Below, one piece after another: positions 1-8,184 of a stretch of 64,000 nucleotides of DNA. The translations under genes were made by a program, and so were the position numbers. Position 1 is the first letter of the stretch; every line of letters starts with the position of its first letter. The stretch lies in NCBI RefSeq assembly GCF_045291395.1, contig NZ_CP152342.1, forward strand, positions 4,898,001-4,962,000, given 5' to 3'. The notes beneath the pieces are model-generated. The model was not told the origin of the DNA, ran no database searches, and saw only the letters and a program-made list of their open reading frames with translations. Source of the stretch: MR-S7 sp000400995 (GTDB lineage Bacteria > Pseudomonadota > Gammaproteobacteria > Burkholderiales > Burkholderiaceae_C).

Positions 1-1827
1 CGCCACGCCGCTGCGCCAGCCGCCCACTACCGCCACGCGGCCGTCGGGCAGCAGCGTGGCGGTGTGCCCGTTGCGCGCCTGCAGCATGCCGGCCGCGCCC
101 GCCCAGGTGTTCGCCACGGGGTCGTACAGCGCGGCGCTGGCCAGCTGGCCGCTGGCCGACAGGCCGCCCGCCACCAGCACGCGCCCGTCGCGCAGCAGCG
201 TGGCCGAGTGGAAGGCGCGCGGCGCGGGCATGGGCGCGGCGGCCACCCAGCGGTTCTGCGCGGGCTGGTAGACCTCGGCCTGGGCCAGGGTGGATGCGGC
301 GTCGTTCTCCACGCCGCGGCCCCCGGCCGCCAGCACGCCGCCGCCGGGCAGCAGCGTGGCAGTGTGGTAATAGCGCGCCTGCGCCAGGTCGGGCGCGGCG
401 CTCCAGGCGTTGGCGCCGGGGTCGTACAGCTCGGCGCTGGCCAGCACGCCGCTGCCGCCCAGGCCGCCCGCGGCCAGCACGCGGCCGCTGGGCAGCAGGG
501 TCTGCGTGTGCTGCTGGCGCCAGGGCGCCACGGGCGTGCCCGCGGCGGTCCAAGCATCGGCGGCGGGGCTGTAGCGCAGCGGCGGCGTGCCCACGCCGCT
601 GCGCTGGCCGCCTGCCATCAGCACCGTGCCATCGGCCAGCGGTGTGGCGATGGCGTGTTCCACCGTGGGGCGCGTGGCCAGGTTGCGCGTGGCGGGGGCC
701 GCGGCGGGCCACAGGGTTTCGGGCGCGGACAGCGGACCGCTGGCGCCCAGGCCGCCCACGACCAGCACGCGCCCGCCCGGCAGCAGCGTGGCGGTGTGGC
801 TGGCTCGGGCCTGGGACATGGCCCCGCTGAGAGAGGCGATGTTGGTGGCAGGGTTGTAGTACACGGCGCCCAGGTGCAGGCCGCCGGTGCCGGCGTGCGC
901 GCCGCCGGCCATCAATACGCGGCCGTCAGGCAGCAGCGTGGCGCTGTGGCGCGTGCGCTCGCCGATGCCCGCTGCAGCGGTCCAGGTGCCGGCCTCCGGG
1001 TCGTAGATGAAGGGCAGGCCGGGCACGGGCGCGCCCCCCGCGCTCTCGCCCCCCGCGACGTACACGCGGCCATCGGGCAGCAGCGTCGCGGTGTGGTGCA
1101 TGCGCTGCTCGCCCGGGGGCAGCGGCGTGGCCGCGCTCCAGCTGTTGCTGAGGGGGTCGTACAGCGCGTTGTTCACCGTGGCGGCCTCGCCGTTGTCCAT
1201 GCCCGCTACGACCAGCACGCGGCCGTTGGGCAGCAATGTGGCCGTGTGGTGGCGTGCCCCCAGGCCGGGCATCTGGCCCGCACTGCTCCAGGTGCGGCTG
1301 GCGGGGTCGTAGATCTCGGCCGAGCGCAGCGCCGCCTGCCCGGCGCCGCCCTCGCCGCCCGCGACCAGCACACGGCCGTCGCGCAGCACGGTGGCGGTGT
1401 GGTGGCGGCGGGCCACGGCCAGGTCGGGCACGGGGGTGAAGGCGTCGTCCTCGGGGTCGTAGGTGTAGGCCGTGCGCAGCGGCCCGCCGGTGGTGCTGGT
1501 GCCGCCCGCGACCAGCACCGTGCCGTTGCGCAGCAGCGTACCGGTGTGGCTGCTGCGCGGCTGCGGCAGCGGGGCGGCGGCGGTCCACTGGCCGCTGCCG
1601 CCGTCATGGCGCAGCGTGGTGGCCAGGGCGTTGCCGCCCGCATCCTGGCCGCCCGCCAGCAGCACGGCGCCGCCGGGCAGCAGCGTGGCGGTGTGGTGCG
1701 TGCGGGCGCCGCTGAAGTCGGCGCCGGGCGACCACTGGGCCTGGGCGGCGGTGGCCAGCAGCAGGCCCAGGGATACGGCGCTGGCGTGCAGCCAGCGCCG
1801 CAAGCCCGTGGTGGGGATGGAGGGCAT
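1..1827 (-). CDS. Secreted kelch-repeat protein (kelch1), C-terminus beyond window
   Basis: The frame is open from an ATG at 1827 to the window edge (609 codons, incomplete). An SD (AAGGA) lies 8-9 bases upstream. Residues 1-31 look like a Sec signal peptide ending ATAAQAQ. The rest is a run of kelch/galactose-oxidase-type beta-propeller repeats of about 50 residues, each built around HTATLLPDGRVLVAGG followed by a Y-P-x-x-x-x-W blade. At least ten blades are visible. Kelch propellers bind glycans or proteins; the substrate here is unknown. The gene is a paralogue of kelch2 (15983-18828) and lies downstream of the GH18 gene on the same strand. Any sorting tail like that of kelch2 would lie outside the window. 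Function beyond an extracellular binding or oxidase-like propeller is not claimed. Confidence 0.85.
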   Translation of the reverse strand, partial: MPSIPTTGLRRWLHASAVSLGLLLATAAQAQWSPGADFSGARTHHTATLLPGGAVLLAGGQDAGGNALATTLRHDGGSGQWTAAAPLPQPRSSHTGTLLRNGTVLVAGGTSTTGGPLRTAYTYDPEDDAFTPVPDLAVARRHHTATVLRDGRVLVAGGEGGAGQAALRSAEIYDPASRTWSSAGQMPGLGARHHTATLLPNGRVLVVAGMDNGEAATVNNALYDPLSNSWSAATPLPPGEQRMHHTATLLPDGRVYVAGGESAGGAPVPGLPFIYDPEAGTWTAAAGIGERTRHSATLLPDGRVLMAGGAHAGTGGLHLGAVYYNPATNIASLSGAMSQARASHTATLLPGGRVLVVGGLGASGPLSAPETLWPAAAPATRNLATRPTVEHAIATPLADGTVLMAGGQRSGVGTPPLRYSPAADAWTAAGTPVAPWRQQHTQTLLPSGRVLAAGGLGGSGVLASAELYDPGANAWSAAPDLAQARYYHTATLLPGGGVLAAGGRGVENDAASTLAQAEVYQPAQNRWVAAAPMPAPRAFHSATLLRDGRVLVAGGLSASGQLASAALYDPVANTWAGAAGMLQARNGHTATLLPDGRVAVVGGWRSGVA

Positions 1828-1849
1828 GGTGGAGATCCTTGTGTTGCAA

Positions 1850-1892
1850 GAAAAAGGCCGTGGCGCTTATGGGGTAAGCGCTGGCAGCTATC
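1850..1892 (-). repeat. Palindromic mini-repeat copy 1 (intergenic)
   Basis: On the minus strand this reads ATAGCTGCCAGCGCTT, six bases, then AAGCGCCACGGCCTTTTT. It is one of 15 copies of a dispersed element in the window and lies in the 5' leader of kelch1. Confidence 0.75.
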
Positions 1893-2007
1893 GAATCAGG
1901 AGTTCATCGCGCGCGGGGCACGGGACGCCGCCGTGCATCAGGCGGCGAAAGCGGTGGGGTGGCAGTGGTGGCGTGGCGCATGGGGCTCCCTCGGAGGCTG
2001 AAACAGC

Positions 2008-2032
2008 AACGGCCCCGCTGTGCGGGGCCGTT
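2008..2032. other. Perfect 11-bp GC hairpin, possible terminator/attenuator
   Basis: AACGGCCCCGC and GCGGGGCCGTT flank a three-base loop. It lies between the GH18 gene's stop and the kelch1 start. No long T-run follows on either strand, so it may be a weak or factor-assisted terminator, or the expression half of the leader element at 2053-2100. Confidence 0.5.
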
Positions 2033-2052
2033 GTGATTCTTCTGAGAGCGGG

Positions 2053-2100
2053 GTGCGCTGGCGACAGCCGGGCGTGCGGGTTTAGGAGCCCGGCGTGCGC
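2053..2100 (-). promoter_or_regulatory. Structured leader-like element, copy A
   Basis: This segment shares 26 consecutive identical bases (2054-2079) with 4609-4634. Both copies contain a GCCGGGC/GCCCGGC stem with a 14-base loop (arms 2067-2073 and 2088-2094). Both lie upstream of a secreted-protein gene and are followed by a strong hairpin. It matches no riboswitch class that I know. Confidence 0.45.
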
Positions 2101-2112
2101 AAGTGCGCGGTG

Positions 2113-4515
2113 TCAGGGAACCTGCACGGTCACCGCCTCGGACAGCGGCCCCTCGTTGCCCGCCGCGTCGATCATCGCCACCTGGTAGCGGTGGCTGCCG
2201 CTGGGCGCCGCCGTGTCGGTGTAGCTGGCGCCTTCGGAGACGGTGGCGATGGCCGCGCCGTCGCGGTACACGCGGTAGCCCGCGGCGCTGGCGTGCAGGA
2301 ACGACTGCTTGACGGCCTGCATGGGCGGGTTGGCGTTCTGCTCCGGCCGGTAGCCGTAGTTCACCGCCCACACCAGCGTGCCGCCCAGGCCCTGCGCGCG
2401 CACCCAGTTGCCTTTCTCGATGATGGAGCGCTCGTCCTCGTAGCTCAGGAAGGTGACGGGCGCGTCGCTCGCGCGCCACCAGGGCTGGCTGTAGCTGATG
2501 TAGCTCTGCTTGGCCACGTCGTCCCAGTGATAGGTGGCGCCGGGCTGGCCGAAGGCGTTGTCCTCGAACAGGCGCTGGTAGTTGTTCACGTCGTCGTTGT
2601 TGTTGGCCCAGCCGGTCATGCCCTGCGTGCTCTGGCGCGGGCCGGTGACGGGCTGGTTGAAGAACACGCCGTACAGGCCGATGCCGATGCCCAGCTTGGC
2701 GCGCGGCACGCCCGCGTTCAGGTACGCCTGCACGGTGGATGCAATGGACGTGGGGTGCTCCGGCCCTTCGCCGAACAGCGGCGAGTGGTGCCACGACTGC
2801 CAGCCGGGCCAGTTGGCGCTCATGCCGTAGCTCATGAGGTTGAAGCGGTCCACGGCGGCGGCCACTTCCACGTGCCACGCGGTGGCGTCTTCGGGCCAGT
2901 TGGCGTTGACCCAGAAGGCGGGCCAGCTGATCTGCAGCGGCGTGGCGCCCTGGTAGCGCGGGCGCTGCTGCGATGCGGCGCGCAGTTCGCGCAGCAGGGC
3001 CAGGGCCTGGGCGCGTTCGGCGGGGGTGTCCAGGTTTTCTTCCCAGTCGATGTCCACGCCGTCGTAGTTCTTCTGCTCGGCCTTGTCGAGGATCTGCTGG
3101 ATGAAGCGCGCGCGCACCTGCGGGTTGGCCGTGGCGGCGATGAAGCCGGGGCCGTCGCCGTCGCCGCCGACCATCATCACGGTGCGCACGCCCGCTGCGC
3201 GGGCCTGGGCCAGCAGCGTGTCTTCCACCTCGTGGTGCGCGTTGGCCGCGCCCTCGACCAGATCGCCCGCGCGGCCGCCCAGCGGGCCGGTGCCCGGCGC
3301 GTAGCGGCCGAAGACGAAGTGGGTCATGGCGCTCATGTCGATGGCCTCGGGCGGGTAGGTGCGCCAGAACCAGCCGGCGTAGTAGCCGTAGACCCATTTG
3401 CCGCTCTGGGTGACGGCGTTCCAGCCCAGACGCACGCCCTGCGGCGTGGCGGTGGCGTTGACGCCACCCACCTGCGGCAGCGGATTGACGGCATCCACCG
3501 TGACCTGGGCCGTGGCGCTGGCGGTCTGCCCGGCGCCGTTGCTGCAGGTGAGGGTGTAGGCCGTGCTGGCGGCGGGGCGCACCAGCTCTTCGCCCGAGGC
3601 CGGGCGCGCGCCGCTCCAGCCGCCCGATGCGGTGCATGATGCCGCGCCGGTGGCCTGCCAGGCCAGGCGTACGCTGTCGCCGGGGTTCACGCGCGAGGGC
3701 GTGGCGCCGAAGCTGGCGATGGCCGGCGGCGCGGGCGGCGGGCCGCCGCGCACGGTGACGGTGGCCGAGGCGCTGGCGGCGTCGCCCTGTGCGTTGTGGC
3801 ACGTGAGGCCGTAGGTGGTGGTGGCCTGCGGGCGCACGCTGGCGCTGCCGCTGGGGGCCTGCTCGCCGCTCCAGCCGCCGGTGGCGGTGCAGGCGGCGGC
3901 ATGGTCGACGCTCCAGGCGAGGATGCTGGTGCCGCCGGCGTCCACCGTGTCGGGCTGTGCGGTGAAGGACTGGAACTGGGGTGGCGTGGGCGGCGGCGGG
4001 GCGCTGTCTTCCTCCACCACGAGCTGGGCGAGGCCTTCGCCGCCGGCTTCGAAATACTCCATGCGCACCGTGTGGCTGCCGGCTGGCAGCGGCACGGAAG
4101 CCGTGTCCATGGTGATGCCGTGCTCGGTCCAGTTGTCGATGACCTTGCTGCCGTTGACGAAGACACGCACGCCGTCATCGGTGAAAGTGACGAAGCGGGC
4201 GTTGCCGCCCGCGAAGGGCAGCGTGGCCGTCCAGCGGGCGGAGAAGCCGTCTACCGGCAGGCGGGCCGGGTCGGGGCTGCCGTGGCTGCCGGCCCAGTAG
4301 TGGTCGATGGGGCCGTTCTCGCAGCGCTGCAGCGCGGGAGGCCCCGACAGGGCGGTGTTGGGGAAGTACTCGGCCAGCCACTGGCCGGGCGCGCAGGCCT
4401 GGGCGAAGGCGTGCGTGCCCGTCAGCAGCAGCGCGGCGCCTGCCGCGCGCAGCACGTGGCCCGCGCAGCGCGCGAGGGGCCGGCCGGCGGCGCCGGCCGT
4501 TCGGGACGAAGGCAT
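2113..4515 (-). CDS. Secreted GH18 chitinase-like enzyme with PA14, Ig-like and split FN3 domains (chitinase1)
   Basis: The protein has 800 aa. The ATG at 4515 has SD AAGGAG nine bases upstream and opens a signal peptide ending THAFAQA. Approximate domains are: PA14-like sugar-binding domain 42-168; two Ig-like repeats 181-255 and 264-340, each with a C-T-A-x-G-G-W motif; GH18 catalytic domain 372-740. The GH18 signature DGVDIDWE is at 485-492, with Glu492 as the expected acid/base. The first two FN3 strands (about 348-368) precede the barrel and the remaining FN3 strands (743-799) follow it, so the enzyme appears inserted in an FN3 loop. GH18 enzymes cleave beta-1,4-GlcNAc polymers such as chitin; substrate here is inferred. 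It has a close paralogue at 13805-15921 and lies downstream of an AraC regulator. Confidence 0.85.
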   Translation of the reverse strand: MPSSRTAGAAGRPLARCAGHVLRAAGAALLLTGTHAFAQACAPGQWLAEYFPNTALSGPPALQRCENGPIDHYWAGSHGSPDPARLPVDGFSARWTATLPFAGGNARFVTFTDDGVRVFVNGSKVIDNWTEHGITMDTASVPLPAGSHTVRMEYFEAGGEGLAQLVVEEDSAPPPPTPPQFQSFTAQPDTVDAGGTSILAWSVDHAAACTATGGWSGEQAPSGSASVRPQATTTYGLTCHNAQGDAASASATVTVRGGPPPAPPAIASFGATPSRVNPGDSVRLAWQATGAASCTASGGWSGARPASGEELVRPAASTAYTLTCSNGAGQTASATAQVTVDAVNPLPQVGGVNATATPQGVRLGWNAVTQSGKWVYGYYAGWFWRTYPPEAIDMSAMTHFVFGRYAPGTGPLGGRAGDLVEGAANAHHEVEDTLLAQARAAGVRTVMMVGGDGDGPGFIAATANPQVRARFIQQILDKAEQKNYDGVDIDWEENLDTPAERAQALALLRELRAASQQRPRYQGATPLQISWPAFWVNANWPEDATAWHVEVAAAVDRFNLMSYGMSANWPGWQSWHHSPLFGEGPEHPTSIASTVQAYLNAGVPRAKLGIGIGLYGVFFNQPVTGPRQSTQGMTGWANNNDDVNNYQRLFEDNAFGQPGATYHWDDVAKQSYISYSQPWWRASDAPVTFLSYEDERSIIEKGNWVRAQGLGGTLVWAVNYGYRPEQNANPPMQAVKQSFLHASAAGYRVYRDGAAIATVSEGASYTDTAAPSGSHRYQVAMIDAAGNEGPLSEAVTVQVP

Positions 4516-4535
4516 GGTGTGGTTCTCCTTGGAAG

Positions 4536-4559
4536 AAAAAGACGCGGCCGCAGCCGCGT
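4536..4559 (-). terminator. Intrinsic terminator-like hairpin directly before the chitinase1 SD
   Basis: On the minus strand ACGCGGC-TGCG-GCCGCGT is followed by CTTTTTC, and the SD AAGGAG starts six bases later. A terminator this close to the start codon suits attenuation rather than ending the upstream AraC gene. Confidence 0.55.
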
Positions 4560-4607
4560 GGAAGTGGCGAATGGGGCCGCGTTGGGGGCGAGTCTGCGCA
4601 AGCGGGC

Positions 4608-4653
4608 ATGCGCTGGCGACAGCCGGGCGTGCGGTTTTTCGAGCCCGGCGTCC
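4608..4653 (-). promoter_or_regulatory. Structured leader-like element, copy B
   Basis: It is 26 of 26 identical to 2054-2079 over one half, and has the same GCCGGGC/GCCCGGC stem (4622-4628 and 4643-4649) with a different loop. It lies between the AraC stop and the chitinase1 start, upstream of the terminator-like hairpin at 4536-4559. Confidence 0.45.
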
Positions 4654-4682
4654 CACCGGGGCGTCGCGCCAGGAAAAAGGAA

Positions 4683-4727
4683 GAAAAAAAGCCTGCAGCG
4701 CAGGCGTATCAAGCGCAGGCAGCTATG
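4683..4727 (-). repeat. Palindromic mini-repeat copy 2
   Basis: The minus strand reads ATAGCTGCCTGCGCTT, six bases, TGCGCTGCAGGCTTTTTTT. The AraC reading frame runs into it, so its last residues (IAACA) and TGA stop are encoded by the element. Confidence 0.7.
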
Positions 4728-5674
4728 TTTTTTGACAGTCCGGCCTGTCCGCCGCCGCGCACGCGCTTGAATGCCCGCGCCAGGATGGCGCCGCTGGAGT
4801 AGCCCACGGCATCCGCCGCCTGCTGCCACGTGGCGCCCTGCTCGCGCAGCAGGCGCGCGGCCAGGTACAGGCGCCAGCGCGCCAGGTAGCGCATGGGGGG
4901 CTGGCCCATCTGCGCCTGGAAGCGCTGGATGAAGGAGGTGCGGCTCATGTGGCACAGCGCGGCCAGCGCCTCCAGCGTCCAGTCCTCTGCGGGCCGGGTG
5001 TGGATGGCGTGCAGCGCGGCCAGCAGGCGCGCATCGCGCGCCGGGGGAGCCGCGGCGGGTGCGGCCAGGGGCGCCGCCACGCGGGCGGGATCGCGCAGCC
5101 AGGTGAGCGCCAGGTGCTGCATGAGCGCGTTCATGGTCTGGGTGAGGCCCACGCCCCGGCCGCCATGGAGGTCGGCCATCCACGCGACGAGCTGGGCCAT
5201 GGTGGGCAGCCAGCCGGAGGCGTCGTCCCGGCGCAGCACCAGCACCGGCGGCAGCGCGGCCACCACGGGGTGCGCGGCCAGGCGCGAGGCCCAGTAGAAG
5301 CTGCCGCTCCAGGTCTGCCGGGGAGCCTGGCCCAGGGTGAGGTTCAGCGTGGCGCCATGGCGCTCGTAGCCGTGGGCGGCGTAGAGGTCCTCGAAGCGCT
5401 GCGCGGGGGCCTGGGCGTCGTTGTAGATGCGGTGCCGCCCGGCGCGGGGCAGCCAGGCCACGTCGCCCGCTTCCAGCGCCACGGGGGGCGCGCCGTCCCC
5501 GTTGCCCAGCCACTGCAGCCATGCGCCGCCGCTGCCCGCCACGTACAGCGGAGCACGGTTGCGGCTGCCGATCTCCATGCACATGCCGGCGCCGAGCTGG
5601 AGCTGGAAGTGCAGCAGGGGCCTGAAGGCGATGGCTTCGATGAGCGCGTCCTGGTGGTTGGCAAGGCAATTCAT
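4709..5674 (-). CDS. AraC-family transcriptional regulator with cupin-type N-terminus
   Basis: The protein has 321 aa. Residues about 1-200 are a sensing domain of the AraC/cupin_6 type. The C-terminal about 100 residues hold two helix-turn-helix units (WTLEALAALCHMSRTSFIQR and WQQAADAVGYSSGAILARAF), the usual AraC DNA-binding module. It is divergent from LuxR1 at 5816 and upstream of chitinase1 and kelch1 on the same strand, so it may control that pair. A -10-like TAGGCT lies nine bases before the ATG, suggesting a very short or absent leader. The ligand is unknown. The C-terminal tail is encoded by a mini-repeat. Confidence 0.85.
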   Translation of the reverse strand: MNCLANHQDALIEAIAFRPLLHFQLQLGAGMCMEIGSRNRAPLYVAGSGGAWLQWLGNGDGAPPVALEAGDVAWLPRAGRHRIYNDAQAPAQRFEDLYAAHGYERHGATLNLTLGQAPRQTWSGSFYWASRLAAHPVVAALPPVLVLRRDDASGWLPTMAQLVAWMADLHGGRGVGLTQTMNALMQHLALTWLRDPARVAAPLAAPAAAPPARDARLLAALHAIHTRPAEDWTLEALAALCHMSRTSFIQRFQAQMGQPPMRYLARWRLYLAARLLREQGATWQQAADAVGYSSGAILARAFKRVRGGGQAGLSKNIAACA

Positions 5675-5711
5675 GGAGGGCGCAGCCTAGCGCGGCGCCA
5701 CGCGCGGCGCC

Positions 5712-5728
5712 CCACCCCCAGGGATAGG
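5712..5728. promoter_or_regulatory. Shared CCTAYCCC/GGGGTGG operator-like site, copy 1
   Basis: Read on the minus strand it is CCTATCCCTGGGGGTGG. It lies between the divergent AraC and LuxR1 genes, about 66 bases before the predicted LuxR1 start of transcription. Related sites occur at 11535, 12681 and 21192. Confidence 0.55.
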
Positions 5729-5750
5729 ACGCGCCAGGAAGTGCGCGGCG

Positions 5751-5779
5751 TTGACGCGCGGCGGCCTGGGCCCTAGATT
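5751..5779 (+). promoter_or_regulatory. Sigma70-type promoter for LuxR1
   Basis: TTGACG (5751-5756), a 17-base spacer, then TAGATT (5774-5779). This leaves a leader of about 30 bases before the ATG at 5816, with no clear SD. Confidence 0.65.
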
Positions 5780-5815
5780 CGCACCCTCGTTCTCGCCTTC
5801 GCCCCGCCGCTGCGC

Positions 5816-6916
5816 ATGTCCCCGCCCCGTTCCGCCCGCCAGGCCCTGGCCCGTCTGCACCAGATGGCCGGGCTGGACCTGCAGGGGCCGCAGCTCATCG
5901 CGCCGGTGCTGCAGGCGCTGCACGCGCTGGTGCCGTTCGATGCGGGCGGCTACGTCCACGCGGGCAGCGACGGGGTGCTGCAAACCCATCTGGAAGACCC
6001 CGGCATCCGTGCGCGGGAGGTGGACTACTTCGACCCGCGCATCCTGCGCAGCGAGGGCCAGATGTTCCATTGCAGCCTGCGCGACCTGGGGCACACGGTG
6101 CATCTGGGCAGCGGGCCGCTGCTGCTGGAGCAATTGCTGAAAGTGCCCCAGTCGCGGCTGCTGCGCAGCGATTTCTACAACGTGGTGCTGCGCCCCTCGG
6201 GCGTGACCGACTGGGCCACGCTGGTGCTGCGCGCGGGCGGCCAGCGGGTGGGCACGCTGATCCTCTACCGCTACGCGGGTGCGCCGCCGTTCACGCGGGA
6301 GGAGCTGGACGTGCTGGCGCCGCTGCAGGCCCATTTGGCGCAGGTGCTGCAGCCCGGCGACCTGGATGCGCACGACAGCGAGGTGGTCGCCACCGGCCTG
6401 GTCATCGCCACGGACCGGGGCCGGCTGCAATGGGTCTCGCCGGAGGCCGAGACCCTCATGCAGCAGGCCTTCGGCTGGCGCTGGCGCGGCGCCGCGGGCG
6501 CGCTGCCCGCGCCGCTGCAGGAGCTGCTGCGGCGGCTGCATGCGCCTGCGCTGCCCGGCGAAGCCCTGCCGCTGCCGCAGATGGAGCTCAGCAACGCGCA
6601 GGGCTGGTTCTCGCTGCGCGCCACGCGCATGGCCGCCGCCACGGACCCGCAGGGCGCCAGGCAGGCCGTGGCCCTGCACATCACGCGGCGCATGGCGCGC
6701 GGCGCGCGCCTGCTGTCGGCGCTGCAGGCGCTCGGCCTGCCCCGGCGCCAGCAGGAGCTGGCCTGGTGGCTGGCCCGCGGCCTGTCCGAATCGCAGATCG
6801 CCGAGCGCATGGGCATCAGCGCCAACACGGTGGTCTACCACCGGCGCCAGCTCTACAACCGGCTGGGGCTGCAGGGGCGCCAGGAGCTGCTGGGCAGTTT
6901 GCTCACGGGGCGTTGA
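5816..6916 (+). CDS. LuxR-family transcriptional regulator (LuxR1)
   Basis: The protein has 366 aa. The C-terminal about 55 residues are a LuxR/GerE helix-turn-helix (ELAWWLARGLSESQIAERMG, then ISANTVVYHRRQLYNRL). The N-terminal part resembles a GAF-like sensing fold seen in related regulators; no autoinducer-pocket signature was recognised. It is one of three close paralogues in the locus (11588 and 12734 are the others), with shared stretches such as GGPQ.IAPVL.ALHAL and QAFGWRWRG. It is divergent from the AraC gene. Role as a regulator of the secreted-protein locus is inferred from position and the shared operator-like site. Confidence 0.85.
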   Translation: MSPPRSARQALARLHQMAGLDLQGPQLIAPVLQALHALVPFDAGGYVHAGSDGVLQTHLEDPGIRAREVDYFDPRILRSEGQMFHCSLRDLGHTVHLGSGPLLLEQLLKVPQSRLLRSDFYNVVLRPSGVTDWATLVLRAGGQRVGTLILYRYAGAPPFTREELDVLAPLQAHLAQVLQPGDLDAHDSEVVATGLVIATDRGRLQWVSPEAETLMQQAFGWRWRGAAGALPAPLQELLRRLHAPALPGEALPLPQMELSNAQGWFSLRATRMAAATDPQGARQAVALHITRRMARGARLLSALQALGLPRRQQELAWWLARGLSESQIAERMGISANTVVYHRRQLYNRLGLQGRQELLGSLLTGR

Positions 6917-6957
6917 TTTCCTTCGCACGGCGCAGGGCGATGCGGGCAATCCCTTGC

Positions 6958-6985
6958 TTGACAATGTTTCCGGCGCCAATAAAGT
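6958..6985 (+). promoter_or_regulatory. Promoter for the Bug/TctC gene
   Basis: TTGACA, 16 bases, TAAAGT. The 150 bases downstream to the ATG at 7139 are unusually AT-rich for this window and form a long leader. Confidence 0.55.
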
Positions 6986-7138
6986 CCGTACAAATAAAAA
7001 TCATAGATGGACTGTTCTGTTGGCTTTTGAAAAATTGTCCGGTCTATATTTTTGTCCTGCGGTGACTGCTTTCCGAAGCCGGACATGCTGAAACGCCGCA
7101 GGTGCCCATTCCCGAAAATGGACAGAGGAGCCACCCCG

Positions 7139-8107
7139 ATGCAGCGTAGAAAGACAGCCACATTGCTTCTCTCCATGGCAGCGATGCTTGCAAGCACTGC
7201 CTGGGCCGAGGCGTTTCCCAGCAAGCCGGTGACCATCGTCGTGCCTTTCGCGCCGGGCGGTTCCGCGGACAGCCTGGCGCGCTTGCTGGGCAACGGCATG
7301 TCCAGGAAACTGGGCGTGCCCGTGGTGGTGGACAACCGCGTCGGCGCGTCCGGACAGATCGGCGCATCCGCGGTGGCGCGCAGCCCGGGCGATGGCTATA
7401 CCTTGCTGATGACGACCAGTTCGGTGCAGGTGATCGGGCCTTTGATGGTCTCCAACCTGACGTGGGACCCCGTGCGCAGCTTCACTCCCATCCGGCTGGT
7501 CGCCATGCAGCCCCAGATCCTTGTCGCGAGCCATGAGATGAAGGCGGGCAGTCTCGGCGCGGTGCTCGACATCGCGCGCAGGAATCCCGGCCAGCTCAAT
7601 TTCTCGTCGCTCGGGCCGACGACGAACCAAGCCATCAGCATGATGTACTTGAACACGCGCGCCGGCGTGAAGATGACCCACGTGCCTTACAGCTCCGCAG
7701 CCACGATGTACCCCGACATCGTGAGCGGACGCATCGACCTGACGCTGGACACCATTCCGAATGCGCTGCCTTTCCTGCAAAAGGGGTCGGTGCGCGCGCT
7801 CGCGGTCACCTCCGCCCAGCGCATCCCCACGCTGCCCGACGTTCCCACCGTGGCGGAGGCTGGCGTGCCGAACTTCCAGGCCATCGCATGGTTCGGCGTG
7901 GTCGGCCCGGCTGGCATCGCGCAACCCGTGCTGGACAAACTGTCCGTCGCCTTGAACGAAGCGCTCGACAGCCCGGACTATGCGAACTGGCTGCGCACCA
8001 ATTCCGCCCTGGCCGACCCCCAGGGCACGCCCGCCAGCTTTGCGCAATTCATCCAGAGCGAGCGGGATCTCTGGAAAAGCGCCATCGCGCAAAGCCAAAC
8101 CCATTGA
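7139..8107 (+). CDS. Tripartite tricarboxylate transporter (Bug/TctC) solute-binding protein
   Basis: The protein has 322 aa. The ATG at 7139 has SD AGAGGAG eight bases upstream and opens a signal peptide ending TAWAEAFP. The family signature FPSKPVTIVVPFAPGGSAD follows, then the VxNRxGASGxIGA loop. These periplasmic proteins bind small carboxylates or related ligands for TctAB permeases. No tctA or tctB is in the window, so it is an orphan, as is common in Comamonadaceae and Bordetella. Its ligand cannot be predicted. It sits between LuxR1 and the convergent lipoprotein gene. Confidence 0.9.
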   Translation: MQRRKTATLLLSMAAMLASTAWAEAFPSKPVTIVVPFAPGGSADSLARLLGNGMSRKLGVPVVVDNRVGASGQIGASAVARSPGDGYTLLMTTSSVQVIGPLMVSNLTWDPVRSFTPIRLVAMQPQILVASHEMKAGSLGAVLDIARRNPGQLNFSSLGPTTNQAISMMYLNTRAGVKMTHVPYSSAATMYPDIVSGRIDLTLDTIPNALPFLQKGSVRALAVTSAQRIPTLPDVPTVAEAGVPNFQAIAWFGVVGPAGIAQPVLDKLSVALNEALDSPDYANWLRTNSALADPQGTPASFAQFIQSERDLWKSAIAQSQTH

Positions 8108-8184
8108 GCGGCGGCGCCCTCTCGTGCGGGAGCTGCCGAGCGATGCCCCGTTGAGCAGGGGCGCCAGGAACTGCCGGGCAGTCT

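Noticed and set aside
2053..4653. c-di-GMP-I (GEMM) riboswitch before kelch1 and chitinase1
   Set aside because: Chitinase genes are known GEMM targets and CTAAACC occurs by chance in copy A, but the GCA...GCAAACC and GGGACGCAAAGCC cores are missing.
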